A model generated the notes under the pieces. It was not told the DNA's origin. It was given only the letters and a program-made list of their open reading frames with translations, and searched no databases. A stretch of DNA of 64,000 nt from Branchiostoma belcheri (lineage: Eukaryota; Chordata; Leptocardii; Amphioxiformes; Branchiostomatidae): positions 970,271-1,034,270 of the forward strand of contig NW_017802380.1 in the NCBI RefSeq assembly GCF_001625305.1, given 5' to 3'. Positions within the stretch are counted from its first letter, which is position 1. Every line of letters begins with the position of its first letter. This document shows positions 24,901-36,900 of this stretch, one piece after another. A program made the position numbers and the translations under genes.

Positions 24901-27900
24901 ATAAACACCTGCAGAACATACTGCACCTGCGAAAACTGTAATGCATTGTGCTAGCACTTTGGCAGAACGTCTTACATAAGGTCGTATTTGGGCATATAAA
25001 GTTTACATTCCGTCTGTAGTTTCCAACTGTTGTGTCGGAAAAAATTTTGTCTGCAACAGGTAAAATTCTGATGCAACGTTGACCAAAAATCCAACGAAAG
25101 CTGTGAAAAATGGGGTTTTACACGGGCACAATATGTTCTGCCGACATGCTATACCATGTGATGTCAGGTGGTGCAATGGAAGGCCTTGGCTTCAAATCCA
25201 CTTACATGCCCCAATGCTGTGCCCTTGGGAAAGGCACTTTCCTTACTTCACTCAGGTTAAAATGAGAACCTAGCTTTGGCATAATCCATGTGACAGAACT
25301 GATGTCTATGAGTGTCTCAACATACTCAAGAGAACACTCATACAACAATCTTTTGTTTGCAGGAAATACAGTACCTAGAACTATTGCCTGATCAATAATA
25401 AGGTATGGTGATATTGGTGAGGTTTGCCATCTTCTTTGAAGGCAGTGGATAATGAACTGCAATTTTGGTTAGTCTTTTGGTGATCTTATAAGGCCACACC
25501 AAGTAAATTTTATGGATGACGTCCTTTGGAGACCCTAAATCTAATGCGAGAGGGCGAAAAAAAAACGAGAAGGGCCCTAAAAAACAAGATGCCTAGATTA
25601 GAAATATACTAAGAGACGACAAATGTTAGGACACCAATTGAATGAGGTGACACGTACACAGTGTAACAAGCAAGAGGTCTTTTATTCATCATCAAAACAG
25701 CAATAAATCAGGTGGAACAGAAGTTGTCGTCCTGTGCTTTGGGAGGATAGGTTTCTTCAAATGTGGCAGCATGTACCTAACTGAATTCCTAATGGAAGTC
25801 TTGCTTGATGCTTTATAAGCTTTGGTCCGTACAAACCTATTTGCGGCACTGTCGTGACTCTTTGGTCATAGTTACAGGAAGCGGAATTTCTTGTTTCTTT
25901 TTCTAGGAACAGGCCAAAATCAATGCGCGCGCGGACGTCATCCATAAAATTTACTTGGTGTGGCCTAAATGGGAAAAGCTTAGAAAAAATTGAGGTGACT
26001 GTCGGAAGTAATCGGTTTGCTTACCCAGCACAGTGACCCTGATGGAGTCTTCGTCCACCTCCACCCCCCCACTCCTCAGCACGCACCAGTACACCCCGGC
26101 ATCGCTCAGCTTCACAGGGTTGATCCTCAGGGAGGCTTCCCCCTCCACCGCCGTCCTGCCCCTGTAGTCTCCCACTGACACACGCATGGCCGTGCCCTGC
26201 ACCTGTTGGTTTGGATTTTTAAAAAAGTTTAAGTCCTTCCCACACCACGTGGTGCATAAGGTGGCACCCACTTCAGGTTCAGTAGCCCTTGGGCCACATA
26301 ATTGTGCAATCACTACAGCAGGGGGCTAGTCTACTGGTAGTGGTGCGTGTTAACTCCCATACTCATTCTCAAATGCTGAGTGCTAAGCAGAGAAAGCAGT
26401 ATGTACCATTTTTAAAGTCTTTGGTATGACTCTGCCAGGGATTGAACTCATGATCTACTGAATGCAAGGTGAGCACTCTACCCACTTGTTCTCTGACATT
26501 GGGAATACATGTATAGCATCATACAGAAGGTAGGCTGGAAAACTTGAATACAGAATTTGCATAAAACTGAGAGCACCGTTATAAATCATCTTAACAGGTT
26601 GTCTTCCCCATAACATACTGTGATACAACCACAATAGAATGAAGATATACAATCCATATGCATGTACCAGCAAGTTATACATAACAATAATAACTACAAC
26701 TCTTACAACAAGTCGTTCTACAAAGAGTCAGCCCCGGGGTCCTGCGAGAGCGGGGATGCGAGATGGACCCGTTAGAACAGATCCACCGTTGTCGACAAGG
26801 ACCGATCAAAGATCAAGAGAAGGAGAGATACTGAGGGCTTGCAGTTGTGGGTGGCAGCGGGTCACAACGTTCAGAGGTCTCAGGATCCATCAAGGGAAGA
26901 TGAAATGCCAGAATGAGGAGCAGCGCAAACGCTCGGCGCAAGCCGGTCAGACGAAAGAGGTCACGGGTCAGGTGACCAACCACAGTACCCAGGACTTCAA
27001 CAGCGGTGACCCTGATCCAGGCAGTGAGACTCCCCCAGTGGAACCGGTCCCCAGAGCGGGTGACAAGCAGCCAACGTATGACACAGGGTCTAGGGTAGCC
27101 AGCCCAAAGAAGGAAGAGCGTTTTGTTAGGAAGGAGAAGATCAAGTGGCCCAGAGCCAGCGACAAGGCCACCTGGGAAGTTCTAGGCAGCGACTTGAGTA
27201 ACATCTTAGAGCAAGGCCTCAAGGGAGATGTCGAAAGAAAGCTGAACAAGTTTGGCAACATGGTGTATGACTTTTGCAGTGGGAGGCTTGGAACACTGTC
27301 GAGTGACTGTAGATCTAGCGAACCAAGACGTATAAGCAGAAGGCAGAAGGAGATTTCTAAGCTGATCATCAGAAGGAGACATCTGAGGAAGCTATGGAGA
27401 AAAGCAGGTCCAGATGAGAAAGTTGGTCTCCAAGTTCTGTGGGAGGAGGTTAGAACTAGGCTGAAGTGTCTGAGAAGAGCTGAGAGGTTGAGAAGGAAGC
27501 GTAAGAGGAAAGAGAACCAGAGGAAACAGTTTTTCAGAAACCCCTTCAAGTTTGCGAAGTCACTGTTAGAAGAGAAGAAGGGAGGGGATCTTACCATTGG
27601 AGTGGAAGATCTGGAAGCCCACTTGAAAGCAACGTATTCTGACCCAGAGAAAGACAGGCCGCTAGATTCTCCGGGGTACGTACCAAGACCTGCAGAACCT
27701 TCAGTTCCGATGGATGTCACTCCCCCAAAATGGAGTGAGGTGTTGGCAGCAGTCAAGAGGGCTAGAGCAGCAGCAGCCCCAGGCCCGAACGGAGTCCCCT
27801 ACAGAGTCTACAAAATGTGTCCGAAGACACTGAGAGTACTGTGGAAACTCATGCAAGTTGCCTGGAGGAAGAAATGTGTGCCAGTATCCTGGAGGAGAGC

Positions 27901-30900
27901 AGGCGGAGTACTAATCCCGAAGGAGCGAGTGTCATCCACTATAGACCTGTTCCGAAACATCTCCTTGCTCAACGTAGAGGGCAAGCTGTTCTTTACAATA
28001 CTGGCAAAACGTCTCACTAGTTTTCTGCTCTCCAACAGCTATATAGACACACAAGTACAGAAAGCGGGCATTCCAGGCTTCCCAGGCTGTATTGAGCATG
28101 CTAACACTATATGGAGGCAGATTCAACTTGCAAGGAGTCGAAAGGAAGATCTACATGTTGTGTGGCTGGACTTGGCGAACGCTTACGGCTCAATACCCCA
28201 CAAAGTCATTAGCTATGCCCTCGATTTCTTCTGGGTGCCCGTCGAAATGAAGCAGATTGTGGAGAACTACTTTGCAGACTTCAAGCTCAGTATCAGCACA
28301 AGATCTTTCACTACAGGCTGGCAGAAGCTGGAGAAGGGGATTGCCATGGGGTGTTCTATCTCACCACTCCTGTTCACCATGGGCTTCGAAATCTTCCTAA
28401 TTGGCGCCAAACAGGTAGTGGGAGGTCTGAGAGCTCCATCAGGAGAGAAACTACCACCAGTCCGTGCCTTTATGGACGATGTCACAAGTATACTCCGAAC
28501 TGCTCCGTGTACGGCTCGGCTGCTCCAGAGACTTGAGGAGCTAACTGAGTGGGCTGGTATGAAGTTTAAGCCGTCGAAGTCCAGAAGTTTGTCACTAAGG
28601 AAGGGGAAGATCTCCAGTAGAACCTTCTCAGTGAATGGTCAAACCATTCCAACTCTACAAGAAGAACCGGTGAAGAGTCTGGGGCGTCTCTACACAAGTA
28701 GTTTGAAAGACACCACAAGGGGACCTGAAATTATTAGTCAAGCTACAAGTGGTCTTAAATGCATTGATGAATGTGATCTTCCTGGAAGACTCAAAGTGTG
28801 GTGCGCACAGTTTGTGCTGTTTCCAAGACTAAAATGGCCCCTTAAGATGTACAACATATCCATGTCAACTGTGGATCAGATCGACAGGAAAGCCAATTCC
28901 TACTTTCGGCGGTGGTTAGGTGTACCAAGATGTCTGTCAACAGTGGCATTGTTTGGCGACAACATGTTAAGCCTTCCGCTTTCATCCATTGCAGAGGAAT
29001 ACAAGGTGGCCAAAGTTCAACTTGTTCTGGAGTTGGAGGAGTCTCAAGACCCAGCAGTGAAAGCGGTAAACACGAACATCAGCACTGGCAAGAAGTGGAG
29101 TGCTAAAGAGACCATCAGCCAAGCAGTTAGCCGACTACAACATAAAGACCTAGTGGGTGCAGTTCAGCTGGGAAGAACTGGTCTTGGATGGGGGGAGCGA
29201 ACACACCGGTGGTCCAACGCCAACTCCAGAGAAAGGAGACAGCTGGTAGTACAGGAAGTGAGAAGGATAGAGGAGGAGAAGAGAAGAGTGGTGGCGATTG
29301 GCCAGAGCCAGCAGGGTGCGTGGACAAACTGGGACGGAGCGGTAGAGAGGAGACTTAAGTGGAGCGATGTGTGGAACATCCAGAATGCCAGACTGAGCTT
29401 TCTGCTACGGGCAGTCTATGATGTTCTTCCCAGTCCCAGAAACCTCACCCGTTGGTTCAAGAGTGAAGAGTCCTGCCAGCTGTGTGGTCTTGAACAAGCA
29501 GACTTGAAGCACATCTTGTCCAACTGCTCAGTTGCATTACAACAAGGCCGTTATACGTGGAGACATAACAAAGCTCTCCGTCAAATTGCAGTAACTCTAG
29601 AGGAAGTGAGGAAGGAAACAGCAGGAACAGACTCACCACTACAGCCAATCCAGTTCGTAAGAGTGGGCAGCAGCCCTACAGGGGCAACCAGCTAGTAGGA
29701 GCAGAATAGGAGGTGGCCCATTATGCAGAGGAGTGTGGAAAATGAGCGTAGATCTCGACAGGCAGCTGCAGTTCCCAAGTAGTATCTGCGCAACGACATT
29801 GAGACCGGACCTTGTCCTGTGGTCAGAGGACCAAAAGTCAGTGTTGATAGTAGAACTAACAGTTCCTTGGGAAGAGAACATTCAGGTAGCTTTCGAAAGG
29901 AAGAAGACAAGATACGAGGAACTGGTCCAGCAGTGTAGGCTGAACGGCTGGAAAACTCAGCTCTACCCAGTAGAAATAGGAGTTCGTGGGTTTGCAGGGT
30001 CATCACTACTGCGGCTATGCAGAGACCTCCAGATCCGAGGGAAGGCACAGGCCCAGCTTGTCCGCCGTGTGTCTGAAGAAGTGGAGAAGAGTAGTTTTGT
30101 GATTTGGCTAAGAAGGAAGGATAAGAACTGGAAACAGACATCCCAGAAGTAGAGACGACTGTACCGGAAGTAGGATGGAGACGTCCACCCTACTGTCCCA
30201 CCGCCCCGAGGTGTCTTAGATGTAAAGGGACGAAACACCAGTGAAGGCCGGAGTCTAACTGACGATCCGGTGCAGCCGCCTCAGTGATGCTGGAAAGCAT
30301 GTCATAGTCCAGCAGGTTAGTGTCAACCTGTATACCTTTTGTACTACAGTATGTACTACAGTACTTTATGTTAAAAACATGTATAAATTACATTTGTACT
30401 AACAAACATTAACATTACCTGGTACACCAGTGTCCGTTCTGACTCCCCCTTCCTCGTGACGTACCACTCCACCTCCTGGGCAGACGTCAGCTTCCCAAAG
30501 GGACAGGTGAGGAGAACTTCGCTGTCTTCCCGGATTATCTTTCCTGACATCCCTCTTTTCCTCCTGGTGACAGGAGAGGGTGCCCTGATGCTGTCTGTGA
30601 AGACTGTGTCCCTTAGACTGGACGTAGAGAAGCCTGAGGTGCTACTGAGGGTGTCGGACATCTTCTTTGTGCCTGATAGCTCCAGGCTGAGAGACTTGGA
30701 GGCAACTTTTGGTTGTGGAGGAGGGTAGGATGGCGTGGGGCCGTTTTGGAGAGGCGCTTTCTCTTCACTCTTGTTGTCCGCCCACAAGTCGGAGGGGACA
30801 GGGAGAGGGGGGACGGGGGGAGCATGCTCTGCTGTTTCCTGGCTGAATGCTTTCGTGGGCTGAAAGTGAGGAAGGGAATCTGTGACTAAACTGGAAAAAC

Positions 30901-33900
30901 ACAGCTACGTATGTCCACAGGACTGGTCTGAAATCTGTCAGGATCAATATTTAAAAAATCATTCCGTGTATCCATCTGTTTCAATGTCCTTTTTGTTCAG
31001 TGAATGCACAGAAAAAAGATCCAATAGTGATGGTTGGCCCTGTCCTTGGTGCTGAAGAAAAACATCTAGAAATAGTTCGGTGTGTGCTGATCTCTAATGC
31101 TTAGTGAAAATCAACAATGAAATGGATGGTCTGTTTCCATGCACTTTTTATTCAGTAATTGAACAAAGACTCCTAATGATAATGGTCTACCCTGTCCTTG
31201 GTGCTGAAAGAATGGTATCTCCCTAATGTTCACTACAGATTAACACTAAAATATCCTTTTGCTTGTACTTTCTGTATTCAGCAATTGAACGAACAAAATC
31301 AAGCAAAACAGTTGACCCTGTCCTTGGTGCTGAATGCATATTCTGATGTCCTATGCATAAGTAGAATGGCCTACTGCCTGGTAGCTACACATCTTTTAAT
31401 GATTCACATTATTTATTCCCATGGTTAACTTTTGATGCTCCACTAGAGTCATATAAGGATCCATCTCTGTCAATGTCCACTATATACAGTGTGCAGTGCA
31501 TTTAGATACTGTGTATTGTTGTTAGTTGGCAAGAGAGCTAAATTTAAAAATTAACACTTTCTTTCCAGTGGTAATTCAGTGTGATCTTATCTGGTCAATT
31601 TTAGTTTTAATCTGTTCTTTACCCAATCCATAATTGGATCTGGTCCAACCTAATTCTAAACAGTCCTGTCCTGTTTGTATGCCTTGGTTAGTGAAATAAA
31701 TACAGGCATACAATGTTGTCTCATTGGGGTATTTATAGTCCATGTCATGTATTTGTCATTATAATGATACAGTCCTTGAGTTGGAAAACAGTTTAACATT
31801 TCTCAAAGTCCTGTCACTTGTCCAAATCCTTAGTCATGTCAATGTGTGGTTTAGTCCAGTTCTGGTCTCAGTCTGTCATTATGTCATGTGTCAGGTGATC
31901 CTGTCCAGTCCAGTCAGAAACAGTCCTTGTCATGTGTATATTCTGTAGTCCAAATCTGTAACAGTCCTTGTCATGTGTCTTTTCTGCAGTGCAGATCTGA
32001 AACAGTCCTTGTCATATGTCTATTCTGTAGTCCAGAACTGAAACAGTTCTTGCCATATGTCTATTCTGTAGTCCAGTTAGAAACAGTCCTTGTCAATGTC
32101 ATGTGTCTATTCTGTAGTCCAGTCTGAAACAGTCCTTGTCATATGTCTGTTCTGTAGTCCAGAACTGAAACAGTCCTTGTCATATGTCTGTTCTGTAGTC
32201 CAGGTCTGAAACAGTCCTTGTCAATGTCATGTGTTTATTCTGTAGTCCAGGTCTGAAACAGTCCTCGTCAATGTCATGTGTCTATTCTGTAGTCCATTCT
32301 GAAACAGTCCTTGTCATGTGCCTATCATATAGTCCAGTCTGAAACAGTCCTTGTCATGTGTCTATTCTGTAGTCCAGAACTGAAACATTCCTTGTCATGT
32401 GTCTATTCTGTAGTCCAGAACTGAAACAGGCCTTGTCGTGTGTCTATTCTGCGACCCAAGAAGCCACATATCTCTTACTCACAGAGCCGGGAGAGATGAT
32501 CTTGTCAGAGCCCCCTGACGACCTTCCCCTGACCTTGAAGTCCTCCCTGGGACTGGCCTTGGTGAGGTAGACCCCTACAGGGGGGGCGGGGATGGGGGGT
32601 GGAGTCACCAGGGGGGTGTATGCATGGCGGACCTGTGAAGAAAAGAGACGTGAGAACATTCCAAGACTTAGTATTTCAAGACTTAGTACTGCAGAAATCA
32701 ATACAATTATTTTATTTGGTTCGTTAAATTTGTAGAACGCTTAAAAACTGTGTGCCCTGTGTAAAGAGATTGCTGTATTTTTAGATATTTTGAGTCAATT
32801 GAAATGTTATTATGACTAGGGATGTATAATATATTTAAGCAGTTTTTTGTGTAATTGATGGAGTGTAATGTCACTTGTGAACTCTGACATGCAGGCATTT
32901 CATGTGAGATCCAAGTATTGTTACGTGCCAGTGGATTTTAATAAAACTTAATAGAAACTGAAAAGATACTAAACCCGATAGTAAGTGAGTGATACTCTCC
33001 AAGCAGAGGTTGATGGGGGAATAGTTACCTTTTCATATATGGCCATATTTTTCGCTACCCCCACCATGTGCATGGACCCTCTCCGGCCAATGGATACTGC
33101 CTGGCCAATTTGATACTGTCTTTTTGCAACCCTAGGATCTGCTAGTGAGTGAAAAACTTGATCCAATCACTTTGCTTACTTCAGGTGACTGTCCCCTGCT
33201 GCTGCTGCTGAGAGGACTGCTCCTGCCAGGGCTGGGGCTCTCCCTCCTGGCTGGGGAAGACGGGGACTCCCTCCTCCTGCCCATGGGGGATGGAGACTGT
33301 CTTCTCCTCTCCCTGTCTCTCTCCTTCTCTCGCTCTTTCTCCTTCTCCCTCTCCTTCATGGCGATCATGAGCTGGAGGTCTGTGGCTGAGCCAGTGAGAC
33401 TGGAGACCACCGAGGCGGGAGGGGACAGGCTATGGGAGAAGTCAGGAACATTAGTGATGCTGTAAGAGTAAGAAAACTGTTTTCTCACAAATTCTAGCAA
33501 AAAAATTGTGACAAACTCAAAACTGAAACATCAAAATCTAATTGTCAGCAATTTGGCACATTCCGTGAATCAGGTTGGTAAGACACTAAGTAAAGAGACT
33601 CTTTTTACACAACCAAGTCTTTTATTCAGCTGACGTGTCGGTGACCATCTGTCACCTTCCTCAGGGCAATTCTGACTGGTTCACATTGCACTCTGTGCTG
33701 CAATGGAATGTGAACCTGTCAGAATTGCCCTGAGGAAGGTGACAGATGGTCACCAAAACGTCAGCTGAATAAAAGACTTGGTTGTGTGAAATGTGTCTCT
33801 TTACTCAATTCAGGTACATTTTTCATCCAGAAATAGCAGTTTAAAGCAGATAAAACAGCTTTTTTGGGGAGGAGCGCTGGAATTTTCTGCACTCTGTAGC

Positions 33901-36900
33901 ATGCAAATAGCATGGAGATTGGCCTCCCCCATTGGCTGAATAAAAGACTTGGTTGTGTAAGGAGGGGTATCATCATATTGGATACCTTTAGGCATGCATT
34001 ACATGTCATGGAAAAGTTGGAAAGTTGTGTTTTGCACATGCAGATCATGCAAGAGTGTGTGTCGTATGCATGAAATACAGTCAAATCCATTCAAGTGACC
34101 ACTGCTGCATAAGAACCACCTGGCCATTGTGACCACATTTTGGTGGTCCCTTAGATAATTTTTCCCTTTGACACATTTTAAACATTAAGAATGCTGTCTA
34201 TATTAGCCTCTACCAGGCACTGCAGATTGCAGAAAAAATAGTAGAAATTGGCCGAAATAAAGGGATAGTATACCAGAGAAGATCCTGGGCTGCAAATTGC
34301 ATCTTCTATGGCCCTGGATCTTCTCTGGTATACTATCCCTTTATTTCAGCCAATTTCTACTACTTTTCCAGCGATTCGCAGTGCCTGGTAGAGGCTAGTC
34401 TATATACCTATCCACATACATGTAGACAAGATTATATCAGCCCCCTGAGTGGTCTTCCTGTGCAGTTTTGACTGTATATTCATCCAGTGGATAACATCCG
34501 TGTCCATAATATCACCAGGGTCCATAATATCGCCACCTTGAGAAATAGTCTGCTTTAAGATATGTTTACTGCAACATACTTTTGGTATGCACTCCTGCAC
34601 ACATCAAATGTACATACATGTTGCAGTAAAAATATCTTTAAGCACACTTTTTCTCAAGGTGGCGATATTATGGACTATGGTGATATTATGGACACAGATG
34701 TGAGATAGCGTGACAAAAGCAAAGGTGTCCAGCCACTGCACTCACTCCAAACCAAGAGTGCATGTTGTGAACAAGGATAAAAATGGGTTTACTTCTTGGC
34801 AGTATACCTCCTCTTGTCCTGTTCCTCCTCCGAGCTGGACCCCTCCTTCTCCTCCAGGATGATGGACGGCTTGTGTGCTCTCCGGGGCATCTCCTGTTTC
34901 CATGGCGACATGGAAAAATCTTTTTTCGTCATCTATGTATGTTGTCCTCCTTTACTTGACTGAATGTAACAATGCCATGTCTTGTAATAAGCTGGGCCCC
35001 CTTGGAAATCAGCTACTGCCAGCTGAACGGGGCTACCCAGCCATCTTGAGATTGAATATTTCAATATTCAATGTCAAGATCAAAAACAAATCAGCTGTCA
35101 CTCAGTATTATCAGCCGGACTGCCATGCCAACACTGTCAAAGTTTTTTGCTCAGAGGAAAGACTTAAGTTCACATTTGAACTTCTGTCTTTCTTCAATCT
35201 TGACAATTTCATTTGCAAGATTGTTCCATAGTTCCATACCCTGGGTGCCAGCCAAGTTTACAGGCCGCTAACCGTTTTTTTCGACAGCCAGGGTACTTCG
35301 CCCGCAGAGGAGTATATCGGCCTTCCAACTAGACTCGTTTGGAAGGCGGCCAAACTCCCCCCGGGCTAGACTCCCCCGTAGCAGTAATTTAGACCGGCGG
35401 GCGAAAGGCTCTTGCCGCCCGAAGAACGAGTTTGGCACCCAGGGTAATAGTTCCATAGTTCTACTGTTGTTAGAAGAAAAGTTGAAAATTGAACCTTATT
35501 CCATATCATGCTTCACCTCTTATGAGGATGAATAACGACAAAGATTCCACAAACACGTAGACCAATCCCACAAAAACGCATATGTTAATCACTTTAATAC
35601 ACATGATTTCTGATCTGTATATATCTATCTGTTGCTTGAGTAATCTTTTCTTGCAGGTTTTTTTCACTTTTGCATCTGAATTCTGATCTGTACTTACAGT
35701 CACAGCAGCAGCAGGTGTAGGTGTGTCAGGTTTTGGATAGGCAGGCTCCACGTTTGGACTACGAGAACCGTCGATGTTGGGGGTGTTGGGCGGGGTGGGT
35801 GTGAGGTCAGCTACAGGTCGCATGTTGGCAGGAGCAGACCAGCGACGCTTGTCCACAGCTGAGAAAAAGGAAGGCAACTTTGTGAGCATGGAATCCTCAA
35901 TGAATACAGATACATGCAAATACATGTACATACTTACTTTAACTTTGGATATTGTCTTCATGAAATATTTGAAAAAGTAAGCCTTAGGCTGAACAATCTT
36001 AATTGCTTGTTTTGTGATTCTGTATACCCCAACTCTAGACCCCAACTGTTTGTGATCTCCGAGAAGATTTTTTCTGTCAAGGAAATGTGTCAACATTGGC
36101 TGAAAAATTATGTCTACTCTTCCTTCATGGATAACATTAATTTTTTTAATTGTGTTTGGCTCGATGTTATTTTGAGTTTTCATCACTTCTTCCTCTGTGT
36201 TCAATTTCCAAGCAGGCCCACATACCATTTTATGTCCAGTTTAAAAATAAAACATGCAAGAGAGTCCATCAAACAAGATAAACTTTGTAACACTTTTTAT
36301 GTTCATGGTAGCAAGCGTTCATGGTCTGAGAAAAATGGACATGTTCACAGAACTATTAATATATTCGCGGTGGCTACAGGTGCAGGAAAAACAAAGTCCA
36401 GGAATTATTTGTTAACTGTGTAATGATAAGTTCACGGTACAGAAGAGAAGTGACAGTGAAAACAGTGAACATAACAGTACCCTTAAAAAATCAGGAATTA
36501 CAATTACCTTCAACAACAAGCTCCAGGTAGCTCTCATTCTCGTTCCCATCCACATCCCGTGCAGTGCAGTAGTACCTTCCCGCATCCTGAGGCTTCGCTG
36601 GGAATATCCTCAGTGCCGACGCCCCTTCGATGGTCACCCTTCCCCTAAACAGGCCGTACGCCACCTTACTGGAGCTCTGGATCTGGTAAACCATCTCTCT
36701 GTTAAAGGTCCTTCTCTTCACGTAGCTCCACTCTATCACATCAGCAGCCTTCAGCACGGACGATTCCAATGTGCTTTTCAAGACGACCGCGTCCCCCTCC
36801 TCTATTTCGTACCGGGGTTTGCGGATCTTTCGGTTCACCATCGGGGAAGCGTAGGGCACCTGCCTCGGCTCTGAGATTTTGGGGACAGATTTTGGCACCT

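Noticed and set aside
26968-27756. 262-codon minus-strand frame
   Set aside because: It is the shadow of the LINE reverse-transcriptase ORF on the other strand.
29963-30238. Minus-strand frame over the LINE 3' end
   Set aside because: Shadow of the endonuclease frame and 3' UTR.
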